Shown piece after piece: positions 1 to 10,351 of a DNA stretch of 64,000 nucleotides; the first letter of the stretch is position 1; each line of letters starts with the position of its first letter. Both the position numbers and the translations under genes were made by a program. The DNA is from Rhodocollybia butyracea (Eukaryota > Basidiomycota > Agaricomycetes > Agaricales > Omphalotaceae), in the NCBI GenBank assembly GCA_015501585.1, contig JADNRY010000274.1, positions 18,116 to 82,115 on the forward strand. Reading direction: 5' to 3'. The notes below the pieces were generated by a model, which was not told where the DNA came from, did not search any database, and worked only from the letters and a program-made list of their open reading frames with translations.

Positions 1-950
1 AGAAGTAGCTTGCGTGAGCCTCGCATTTTCAAAGACGTTGTCCGGAGACATGACCACAGGAAGCGCGTCAGGTTTCGTTACCGTTGGATGGAATATAGAG
101 ATCGTGACACGACCATAGAGCATTAGAAAGAGCTGGTTGTAAACCCCCATTAAATGAAACGGGGGGACGCCAGCTGCCGCGTAACGTCCATGTGTGCGTA
201 AATCGTCCATGCAGACTATGAGCAAAACTGAGTAACCGGGTACGCATCGAACGTTGGCAGGACTTACAAACACTCAAATAACTCAGAAAGTTGAGGTGAG
301 ACAATCGAATAGCTTTGGGAAGTCCGGTTGAGCCTGATGAGTGGATATACATTACACTATCTGTATCCTTTGGGAAGAACGAGTGACACGGGACAACGTC
401 TGGCTCGTTCTCGGATTCCTTTCCGAGGTACGGAAAGACTTCGCGTAGGCTTGGAGCTTCCTCGATTTTTAACGCGAATGGAGCATCAGATTGCAATTCC
501 GATTGTATACTGTGAAGGAGTTCTGCCAATGTGGCGTTCGTAGTGAGCAGTCTGTGTGCAGAGCTTTGGCGAAGGATATCTATAATACCCCGGGGCGAGT
601 TTCGTGGCGATATAGGAAAGGGCTACATATAGTAAGCTTGAGAAGACCACAAAAGCTGGAGTGCTGCTCACCACGAGACCAAGGTTCATTAGGCCAGCGA
701 TCAGTGCCATATACACGATGTTATCGAGATTCGCTATGATCGCTACAACATCTCCTGGCTTTGTGCCATTTTTGAAAACAGCATTCCCAGCTCTGTAACT
801 CGCTCGAACGAATTCGAGCATCGATATCTCGGTGAGATTCTCCGTGCCATGATCAGGATAAACGTAAGATGCGAAGGTCGGGTTTTGTTCAAGGTTTAGC
901 TGCAGAATTTCCTGGAGACTCAGAGGTGAATCAATGTCGGGCAAAAACAT
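1..950 (-). CDS. Adenylate-forming (AMP-binding) enzyme, NRPS-like/reductase type, 3' part outside window
   Basis: Activates a carboxylic acid as acyl-adenylate; in basidiomycetes this protein type is often an adenylate-forming reductase. Deduced exons on the minus strand are 950-672, 622-268 and 215-1 (continuing off the left edge), with GTGAGC and GTAAGT donors and phases that agree. The first in-frame ATG gives MFLPDIDSPLSL; upstream codons are open but lack ATG. After splicing one reads PFPISPRNSP, the phosphate-binding core YIHSSGSTGLPKAI (A3 motif), then AAGVPPFHLMGVYNQLFL, all expected in order for the A domain. The A8/A10 motifs, carrier and reductase domains would lie outside the window, so reductase versus plain acyl-CoA ligase cannot be decided. 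No lesion is seen in the visible part. Confidence 0.85.
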
Positions 951-1262
951 CGCGGAGAAGATTGTGGGAGAGATGAATGTGTGTACAAAGTTTGCGTCAA
1001 GAAGCACTTGATCGACACCCCGGACCTGCCTCAGGCTTTCTGTCAAGTTTCATCAAAATGATAAGCAATCTAGAAGATAGTATAGTAGTATACAGCCAAG
1101 TGGGTGCCTATGCGTGATACATCATTATAAAAACTGTCATGTGTACAGACTATAATGTCCAGAAATGAAAGAAATGCAAGAGGTGACGAGCAAGTAGAAA
1201 CTCCAAAATAATATTACATCCAAAAGTCCATGTTCTGTGACCAGCGTCTCTCCGAAGGAGGC

Positions 1263-4047
1263 TCACATCATACAGCACGAAGAATCGTCGGGACAAAGTT
1301 GCTCGACCCAACTTGCACAACTCGAGTCCTTTACTTTGATGACCCCCGCCGCTCTGCGAATTTCGATCGTGTACTCCCGGTCCTCTTCCCCAATCTCTGG
1401 AACTTCATACCACCACTTCAGCGTTTGTCCATGAACCGACCAGCGGCCAGTGCTGACAGTAACGTTGAGACCCAAGACGTCATCCTGCTCAGTCAATCCT
1501 AGCCAGCTCAGACTAGGATTCGTGATAGTAGGAGAAGAGTTAGCGCTGAGCTCGGAAGGAGTCGGGGCCACCTGGAACTCTCTGCCCTGTGCAACGTCGG
1601 AGTCTTCGGTGGAGGCAAGATCTGATTTGGACGATAGTAGTCTAGGATGAGCGTACTGCACCAAAGGAACGTAGATCTCTGTAGCAGGGACCTTCTCGGC
1701 TATCCCTTCGGTCTTCAGTTTATCCTCCGAGCGCACAAGAAACGGTTAGTTTGAAGCTCGTACTACCAATATCAAACTGGATATCCGAAGTTTTGCCGAC
1801 GACTTTGGTTGGCCAAGGGCGCGAGAAAGCCTTGACTGCTCTTGCACCATCAGTTAAGAACTCGTATGGGTTCTCTCGCCAGCGCAATGTGACCTCGCTC
1901 CACGGATTCGAGATACCCAGAGAAGCTAGCGACGAGGAGGATGCACTTGCGCCGGGTGGTGCGCGTGAGATCCGAGTCCTCGACTTGACTAGCTTTTTCC
2001 GCAAAAGTACAGCTTGGGAGTCGTCCCTTCCCATACCATACATGCTCACATCATCGCCTTGTCGTGATGATGATCCCCCGTCTGGATTAGAGAGACCGAC
2101 GTCGTCTAAACTCCACAAGCTCAGATCCTCCATGTTCCAACCGTCTCCCCACATATGATTGCTGTCAGGGCAGTAAGACCAGATAGTATAGTTGATAGCA
2201 TTCGGACCATCAGCACCATTCAAGCTCGCGTCTAATGCGCGCTCTTGGCGGGAATAGTCTCCTTGGTACTTTCCATCATCGGTCCACCCATAGCTCCTCT
2301 TGTCATCCATGTCGAAAGGAGTACCTATTTCGCCTATGATAGTAGGATACGGACCAAGCGTCAGAGTGTCGTTCTTGAGAATACCTAGCTGTTCTTGTAA
2401 ACTCTTCCGAATCGCGCGTTCGCCAATTTTGACCGCCTGAATGGGTGATGAATATTTTCCTCTAATCACGCCGAGGGCGTCCGCGTTAAACCAGCTCCAA
2501 TGCCGGGTAATGAGGGTGAGCCCGTCGTAGTAGTGACCGGAGAATGCACAGCGGCCCTTCAAACCGTCGTCACCCGATTCGTCTATAGGTGGCGGAGGCG
2601 CGAATACAGGAGGTTGGACGAACAGGATGGCTTCGGGATGCGCCATGCGTATGCGGATGGCAAACATTTGCCAATGGGAGCGCCAGTATTGCTGTACGAA
2701 CTCGAATTCTGCGGGCGCTGTCGATAACTTCTCTGCGTCGGATTGGCCGGCTATAGGCTTTCGACTCTCAGGAAGATAGCGGAAGTAATCTGGTCGAAGA
2801 ACATCACCCGTCTCCATGTCCCATACACCGTGCTGAGCCCAAAGACACGTCCCGAGTTCCCAGCCAGGATCTCTCCGCCAGCCCCATTTCGGATGCACGC
2901 CATTAGCATCCTCGATACTAGGGTCGGCCCATAGTTTGTCACCCTTCGGGTCAATAGTGACGTTGCCGTTCCGAGAAGGCCCAAACATACCAAAGTTCCA
3001 ATTTTCAACCGTTTGGGCAGTGCCCATGCCGAGCCGAAAAGACTGGGCAGGCGTAGGTGACGAGCCCATCTTCAAAGAAGAGCCTTGCTTCGTAGGGTTG
3101 ACGTTTAGATCCTCCCACCCACAAAGCCCATGAAAGGGTTCGTTCATGCTATCCCATCCAATAACACAGTCGTCGAGTAGATCTCCCGCATCACGGATAC
3201 GGTCGGCCATTTGACCCATGGCTTCTATGTAGTGATCCTGAAGATACTCTTGGATGTTCTTGTCGTCGATAATACATTTAGGAGCAAAGTCACGTCCTGC
3301 GAAAAACAGTGTAAAGAGCGTCTGCGAAAGCAGTCGACCATAATTTGTAGACCAGATCATTGCAGGAAGAGAGGATGGATCTGGATCGCTGGGAGAAGGG
3401 TATTCTGAGTGTATGACTGCAGCCTGAGTGGCGGTGATATTCCGCGGGTTGATACCGCATGCCGCAAGCGTCCAAAACGGGGCGCCTGACCCGCCAGAGA
3501 ATCTCGACCACTGTGTTCGTATGAGATGCAAGTACTTGAGACAGAACCAGAGAGAGACATACGACGTCCTGATGAGGGTCTATGTAGACTTTGAATCCGT
3601 ACTCTTTGCATTTCTGCAAAACCCGTACAGTGTAGTCCATAAATTCATAGTCATATTTGCCACTACAACGTATTTCAGGTGAAGAACGATGAGATTTCAA
3701 GCAGGTACTTACGGCCCCTCGTGTTCTAAAGCTTCCCAAGTTATTGGAAATCTGAGCATATTGAAACCCCAACCTCTAAGGCGTGCAAGATGTACATCGG
3801 CTGAGCCGTCGTCGATGTCCAGTGGTCTCCCAATGAAACTTTTACCGCCGCTTTCTGCAGCTTCCCAGAAGTCATTGAGAATATATGATGGTTGGTCTAC
3901 GGGTGCCTTGGATGATCCAGAGAGGTTAACTCCCCTGAGTAAGAGAGTTCTACCCGCGTTGTCAACGAAATTGCAGTCTAGAGTGTGGATAAAGGAGGAA
4001 TTTGTCGGGTTTCCAGTGGCAGGAGACGTTGAAGGGACTGCCGGCAT
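1263..4047 (-). CDS. GH5 family (GH5_12-like) steryl-beta-glucosidase/endoglycoceramidase-like protein, with one frameshift
   Basis: Predicted cytosolic glycoside hydrolase acting on steryl glucosides or glucosylceramide, by resemblance to fungal EGCrP-type GH5 proteins. Exons 4047-3713, 3662-3563 and 3510-1263; introns of 50 and 52 nt join into the hallmark EHEGPGKYDYEF and [18 protein letters not shown]. The acid/base glutamate is in WDSMNEP and the nucleophile in [10 protein letters not shown]. About 893 aa, no signal peptide, and a C-terminal beta-sandwich-like region ending [17 protein letters not shown]. Oddity: near 1737-1745 the frame ends at TAA (1720-1722) while the expected continuation ([19 protein letters not shown]) lies one base out of register; one T fewer restores VLVRSEDK. 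No GT-AG intron explains this in phase, so it is either a base error or a young truncation. Family assignment is firm; substrate is inferred. Confidence 0.85.
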
Positions 4048-5584
4048 AATTTGTCGCTGCGGAATGCCACAGACCGCACGAAATGAGAGTTACAATGGAA
4101 AGTTATTTTGGTGGCGCAACAATGGCACCACAAAATTATTTCGTGGGCGCTCGGGATAGATCACATGCTATACGTCATACGAGCGCCAACAATCGCCGAA
4201 CCTCCAGAAAGGCAGTTCCGGAACCATTCAACAATTCGTCCTCCAGCCTTTCGCGAATGACTTTCCTTCCAAATAATTAACCGCTGACTTTGCTAATTTC
4301 CTCAGCTGTCCATGAGTACTAGATGTAATGTATCTTTTTTCGACAGCTACAGATGGCCTAAATAACTCGAAAGGACGGAAGAACGCAGGTGGATCGGTAA
4401 ACATTGGTCTAGCCATCGGTAAAGCTCTCTTGAGTCATAGAGGCCCGCAACTGGGTGTTGGTTTTTTCGCCACCGAATACATAGGTCATCTCTCATAGTT
4501 TAACATTTCAATATTTATATCTCACAACCGCGACGAGGAGTCGATTGCCATGGTCGATAACTAAGAGTTCATTGACGATATGACTGGGTGTTGAAACGTT
4601 GAAAGCCGATGCAACTCGTATCGGGTGGTCGATGGTGTCTGTTTGTGAAGCGTACGTTGTCGGCTGTTCTTCAAATCCCAGGTTGTTGACTTGCTCAGTA
4701 TACTCTCTCTGGGCCTGCGCGTAGACTTTGGACCCACCGTCTCCATGTCCACCTTTCCTTGGCGTTTCGACTTGCACTATCGTGCAATATCTTCAAGACT
4801 CGAACCTGGTGGGGCCATACCTCCCTCTGCCGCCCATGAATGCAATCATACAAGAGCTCACAGAACAATGAGGCTTGGCAACCACTCAAAGCCTCCATTC
4901 TTATCCCTAGGTCATCCTCCGAAAGATTAAACGTTGACCGACCTATTCCACACCGATTTCAAAACTCATTCTGTCTTTTTAACCAAAACATGCTGCGAAA
5001 ACTCGTAACACCGGCCTCCAGACTTTAAGACACGGCGTAAGTAGGACTTCATCTTCTTGCCCAATTATTTCCTGAACTCTAGGCTTTCATTTTGTACTGT
5101 AAAAACAATCTGATTTGACTTTTCGGGGATGGGTTTATCAAACCCGAATACTCTGGGGTACTGCCCGGTTTATCGTCAACGGTTCCCTTCAATTCTTCTA
5201 TGCGAGCAGCACAGATGCCTTCCTTCTGGACCCTCGCTGCTGTTAATTTTCTGTCTCTCTGTACCCTTCCCGTACAGGCTGTACCGAATGAAATCATGCC
5301 TTCTCACCGAGTAGGTTATTTGTTGTTGATATAGTAACCGATCCACTGATACACAAATACACAGGAATTGCTAGCAAATAGGCGATAGCACCTAGTCCTC
5401 TTGTGCTAGTAAACATTGCCGAACTTGAAGCCTTTGTTACAGCCACGGCCCATGCTTCCTTCCTTCAGACGATAACCACCACCGTGATCAACAGCGACCC
5501 ACCACTTGACGCTGAATCACGCACCCCCCTGGAAAACGACAAAGGCGTAGACATGGCTGTCCTCAATTCTAGTCGTTCCACCGC
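4048..5584. other. Intergenic region upstream of the GH5 gene, no convincing gene
   Basis: Several open stretches on the minus strand (4228-4416, 4508-4777, 4695-4898) show protein-like composition but have no recognisable domain, and no splice pairing gave a consistent longer frame. They could be a degenerate or very short gene. I see no transposon ends here. Confidence 0.3.
4508..4898 (-). other. Possible small or degenerate hypothetical gene
   Basis: Two overlapping open frames on the minus strand: one starting at 4898 (MEALSGCQASLFCELLYDC...) and one ending at 4508 with the coding-like tail VNELLVIDHGNRLLVAVV. A GTATGG donor at about 4825 and an AG at about 4780 could link them, but the phases do not fit without an extra change. 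I do not recognise any family. It may be a relic, or noise. Confidence 0.2.
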
Positions 5585-5845
5585 TCGATGAACCCATCGG
5601 CGTCCAATGCTTTGAGCTTTTCCGTATTATTCTAGTTCTCTTCCAGTGGTACTGTAAAACCCCCCTTGTGCGAGCCTCCACTTCTCCTTCGTTACTACTA
5701 CATTGGTCTCTGCCGAGCACTTTACCGAGTGGCTACTATTCTCATACATACTAAGAGTCTAGGCCTTGTAGTATAGCGGTTCCCCAGTTTGCCAATTCAG
5801 TATTACTTAAAAGCGCCTCGTTGAACACGACTTGTTTTGTGAGTG
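5585..5845. repeat. Dispersed repeat, copy 1 of 3
   Basis: Shares with 10440-10725 and 15300-15590 an ordered run of similar blocks, including CTTGTGCGAGCCTC, TACTACATTGG and a later AAGCGCC..TTG..GACTTGTT block. This copy is the most diverged and carries small insertions. Copies 2 and 3 lie at the left end of the duplicated 7-TM units, so this may be an old third relic of that unit or a degraded transposon end. No coding function is seen. Confidence 0.5.
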
Positions 5846-5884
5846 GCACGTTCAAAGAAAGAAGTTAAAGGCGCGTTGACTCTT

Positions 5885-5904
5885 GGGGGGGGGGGGGGGG
5901 GGGG
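5885..5904 (+). repeat. Poly-G homopolymer (G20)
   Basis: An uninterrupted run of 20 guanines flanked by TCTT and ACTTCA. Such runs are rare in fungal genomic DNA and can form quadruplexes, but they are also places where assemblies fail, so the length should not be trusted. Confidence 0.9.
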
Positions 5905-6132
5905 ACTTCACTTCAATACGTAATGCCACAATTATACTTAGTCTGGAAGAATCTGTGCTTCTGAAGTTTGCGCACTTTGCGCACTTAATAGGGGCGGAAA
6001 GTTGACATACTCATTATTTTAAGTACCATTCATCGCTTCACCGCAAAAACGGGTCTCCGCATAAACGGTACTTTGACTGTGTTGCTGGGAGCCCACTTTA
6101 CACACATACTTGAATCGGTATATTTAAAGTTA

Positions 6133-6285
6133 GAGCCTGTTCGGCAAAAGATAACAATTGACATTCACCCGCTCCTTTATAGGAATCGACCACATTGCTC
6201 CAAGTCAACTCCAAGGGCTTGAATCCTCAGATTACATTATAATTGAGCGGTAAAAGTCAATTGTTATCTTTTACCGAACAGGCTC
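6133..6285. mobile_element. Tourist/PIF-Harbinger-type MITE (153 bp) with TTA target duplication
   Basis: Terminal inverted repeats of 30 bp (6133-6162 and 6256-6285) beginning GAGCCTGTTCGG match with one mismatch. The element is flanked on both sides by TTA (6130-6132 and 6286-6288), the TWA target duplication typical of PIF/Harbinger elements. It has no coding capacity. Its first bases resemble the ends of the 2.63 kb element at 22421-25050 (GGGCCTGTTCGG), so both were probably moved by the same kind of transposase, which is not in this window. Confidence 0.88.
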
Positions 6286-6288
6286 TTA

Positions 6289-7947
6289 CTTTTTGAGTTT
6301 GCATGATGCCTGACATGACACTAGTAAGTATACCGCAGAATGAGACAAGATCTTGTCAGAGCGTTTGAAAAGGCCGCCTATCGCATTGGGTCAGGTATCT
6401 CATGACACTGGAAAAGAAAAGGAAGCGGAATGAGGCAAAATGGTAACTTAAAGAGGGGTAAGTTCACCTTGTACGGCGGGCGGCATCTTAAATATACCAG
6501 AACTGGAAATCATATCTTCAACATATCTGGGAAAAACGATTCACCTATAGAGAAGAGAGGCCAGGACCCTGTTGCAGTGGGAATAAAAGAAGATCATTAC
6601 ACGGCATGATCCAAATACGGAACGCCAAAACCATCGGGAGAGGACTCTGCCTCGAGTGAGCTCGCAACTCTGGTGCTGTCGAATCTCGATCCACCCGTCT
6701 TGACCCGTCTTGCCATCAATGGGCGTCCCTCTGCCGTCTCTCTGCATTTAAGACCACAGATGGGCCGATCGTACTCAGTGTGGCTCGGGTGCAGGTCTCC
6801 ATAGTTCTTGTGCTACTAAGTATATACCAAAGATCTCACAGATATACCAGGACATACCTCGCTGTGCATTTCAGCATTGTTTTGTCTATACAGAAAGCGG
6901 CAGACAGTGTACTAGCATGTTGATACCTGAAATCTCACCAGAACCGTTTCCTCAGATGCGATCCACACACCGGGAAGATAAAAAAATCTGCTCGGCAGAT
7001 TTGTGAACTGAAAGAAAGCTGATTATCCTAATAAGTATAATCGGTGGTTTTCAGCCTGGTTACTGAAAGTTTGCGATAAAATATAAAAGGAATATCTTAT
7101 CCGATTATCGGAAATTTCAGTACACCTTTCTGCCGATTGTATCATTACGGTGTACCAAGTTCCCATTGCACTGCAGAAGTGCCCCATACAAAATCGACGA
7201 CAACCTCCGAGTTTACTCCCTTAGGAATCCTTCGAGAACCTTTTCGTGGCACCTTTCTGAGAACCCCATTTGAGCCGTTCCACCACCCTTGAATGAGATG
7301 ATAGGAGCAGATGATTTAGTACTACAATTCGCTCCGCTCTCAACGTTTCAATATGGTTTTGTGGTTATACCTTATAGGATTGCCTGAAGGCACTTTTGAC
7401 AAGAACAGAAGCTCCTGCCAGTCCCTGCCAATCCCCACTCGAATCAATATGAATTGTGCATGTGAATCGTGACATTGGAAGGTTTATAGCATATTTGATT
7501 TGTTTCACTTACCTACGTAGGTATGGCAATTGACTTACCCGCCTAATACTACTCATGGTACACTCGTGTCCGCCACTCGTATCAGTGTCAGTGTCAGTGA
7601 TCATTGTGGGTCCTCTTGGGGTCCTCATTCATAAGTATTCTGGAATCTGATAATTCTCAGACCTTCCGTACCGAGTCATCTTCTTATCTTTACTTCTTTA
7701 ACTTAGTTGTTGAATTCCCAAAACATAAATCACGCAGTAGACATCGGGTATTCAACCAAAAATGCCTTGGCCCCATTGACGGCGTCTATGAGTACAGTTC
7801 AGTGCTCCGTATAAAATTCCCCTAGCCCCCATGCATCTCTAGACCTACTCCCTGGGGTGTTCTGTTCCCACTCAAGTTCCCACTAGTATCTCAAAGTCCC
7901 CTGGTCAGCCGAACGTTCCATCTCCAGCTCCTTTACTAGTTGCAAGA
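6289..7947. other. Gene-free spacer upstream of the two-TM protein gene
   Basis: AT-rich, with only short open frames on both strands and no recognisable motif. The last few hundred bases would hold the promoter of the gene starting at 7948. A small inverted pattern near 7005-7120 (ATAATCGG/CCGATTAT) was noted but no target duplication was found. Confidence 0.4.
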
Positions 7948-9652
7948 ATGTCCAAGAGAGTGCAAATGCCGGGATTTGTAAGTTGGGCATTTGAGCTCCA
8001 TGCCAGCTTGGTTCTATACTAGATGGTCTTTGACATTTGTTGTTTAGGTGTATCCTGTTACAAGGCCGTTGAGAGAGTGGTGGAAATGGATTGACTTGGT
8101 CCTTGCCTTCTCGGGCATTGCAGTGTTCACACTTCTGGTTATTCTGAATAGTTATCTAGTTGGTGCGTTCTTGAACAAGTTCCACTGTCTCTATAGCTAA
8201 ATCAATTTCAGGATATGATGTCGTTAGCATCACCACAGACTCTTTCAATTTTTCCGCTGCAGCACCTTGGATAGCATCACTTTCATATAATTCCTCATTA
8301 GTGTGCCAACCTCATACTTTTTCGTTGGGGGATGTTTTTCGGACAAATATTTCGGCCTTCCCATACGTTATTTATAATGTTATGGATGCCAGCCGCCCCG
8401 ATCAAATAGATACCCAGCTACAATATGCAAACAGCTATCTGGAGTCGTGCGATGTAATCGAGACATCAGTCGAAGTATCACCAGGGGATAGAAAATTATC
8501 TCTGTTGGTATGTATCTGTTTTTGGAATCATTTGCATAATTTTTCTTTACCAAATAAACATTGGTGCAGGCTTCCATTTCTTGTCCCCCACCTCTCAGTT
8601 TTGAGGCCAGCACTACTTGGTCATACTCAAACCATCCTGTAATTGGGACTGTTAATCCTTCCACTTTTTCCTCAAACTCAACGACCACGGCTGTACTCAC
8701 GGCTATGACTGAATTTGGAGGTGAGTTTGATATTGACCATCGGATTATCATGCTGATTAGCATTATCCAGGAACAGCCTATAATGGCATTTACAGTCATC
8801 ACTATTTCACCATACCAACTGAAACAGCAAACAGTGTAGCACTCCGAAGTGTTATTTTCCAAGCAATTCCAAGTTGTATATCAGCATCGTCCTCTTGTGT
8901 GCGACCGCATGTCAACATAACCTTTGGTAATGCTATCGATCAGCCTACGCTCCAGATTGTTAGCGGTGGCCCGGATCTGGCTGGTACCAGCGTTGATCTT
9001 GGTGATCTATACAATGTACTGGAAGTATTCTATCATGCTATTAGAATTGATTTGGGAAAATGGACTCCAGACAATGTTAGTCCGAGTCTTCATTCTAGTC
9101 ACCAATCACTAACTTACCTTCTAAAATGACAACACTGCAGATATTCACGAACACAACAGCGTTCAATCATTCTCTATCTTGGACACCAGGAATTGGGGTA
9201 AACGAGACATTTATCCAGATTGCCAATACCCAGGGGATGCTATATGCTGCCACTACCAATCTTTTAGACTCGTCACCAGCGAATCCACCTTCTAGTCTTG
9301 CCACGATCCGGACACAATATACATGTCAAACTTTGCAAAGAAAGTCACCGGGGACAATGGTGATCAGTGTGCTAACTGCCTCTTTGTCCATGTTCTTGGC
9401 AATTTGGGGTGTTTCTCTTTCCTTGATTGGATTCATTGCAGATCGAACTCGAACTTCCCGAGGTATGAACAGGTCTCACTAAATGTCTACCAATCTTCTA
9501 AAAGAAGTAGTGGAAAAATACTTGAATTATTCGGGGTATCGTGAAAGTGGTGTTGAAGGTAAGCAGATGACCATTCGCTACGGTACCTTTTCTTTTAATG
9601 ACTTTTCTTGTGCTACTTAGATTTTTTACTGAAGAACGTGTCGACGGAATGA
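7948..9652 (+). CDS. Two-TM membrane glycoprotein, eight exons, basidiomycete hypothetical protein
   Basis: Function unknown. Deduced exons: 7948-7977, 8048-8162, 8212-8507, 8570-8720, 8771-9075, 9141-9462, 9505-9558, 9621-9652; all junctions are GT-AG and the phases agree, giving 434 aa. The N-terminus (MSKRVQMPGFVYPVTRPL) is short and cytosolic, followed by TM1 (IDLVLAFSGIAVFTLLVIL), an ectodomain of about 290 residues with many N-glycosylation sequons (NFS, NSS, NIS, NST, NIT, NTT, NHS, NET) and several cysteines, TM2 (MVISVLTASLSMFLAIWG) and a short charged tail ending EDFLLKNVSTE. The seventh exon has a NAGNAG-like acceptor (9504 or 9507) that would add or drop one residue. This architecture recurs as unnamed families in mushrooms; a surface role is inference. 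No lesions seen. Confidence 0.8.
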
Positions 9653-10351
9653 ATTAGTAAAAAAAAATAATAATTAGTACTAGAAACCATTGCAATCATA
9701 GTACTTGAAAATGGAACGAACCTTATAATTAGTATCCAGCGGCCGTGGCATGTTTATAGGGGGGCGTGGCACAATGTTAACGGTAGTATGAAGGCGGCGA
9801 TAGGCCTTTGTGTAGCGATGCTTTTTCTAAATGAACTTGAATATTGGCCAGAGCCCTGGCAGTTCCCTTGTGGGACCACGTTGTAGAGTGCTATATAATA
9901 TCACCACACAATCTCAAATTTAAGATAAGCTGCTTCAGTTTTGTCGAGCTTCATGCGTTTCTATGCACGAAACTCGTCATATTATCTAAGTATCTTTACA
10001 GTATATAAACTACGTACTCATACTGAGACAATAGAGATCTCTTTCTTCCCAACCACCACCACTACTTCAGTACCTCGGAGATACCTCCCAGAGACGAGTA
10101 GGGACTGACCAAATCACAGGCAGATCCCCCGTCGAACTCGATACTTGATTCCAAGTATAGACTCAGTCAATGTATCTCAGTTTACACACACATCCGTAGG
10201 GATCGTCAGTGTGTAACGAGTCTGCCTAGGGGAGACTAGCTTCAGTTGCGTATTCAGAAATTATTGCGGAAAATTGAAACTTTTGATCCATGATGGGTAC
10301 TTAACTAGTATGAAGTACTCTCACCCTTTGCTCGAGGCTTGTAACTGCTTC
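9653..10351. other. Intergenic spacer
   Basis: About 700 bp between the two-TM gene and the duplicated 7-TM unit. It starts with an A-rich tract (9659-9675) compatible with the 3' end of the upstream gene. I see no open frame of note and no repeat ends. Confidence 0.5.

Noticed and set aside
1720..1742. Short intron at the GH5 frameshift (GTAGTA donor, CTAAC branch-like site)
   Set aside because: The possible 42- and 54-nt introns are multiples of three or out of phase and do not reconnect the two frames.
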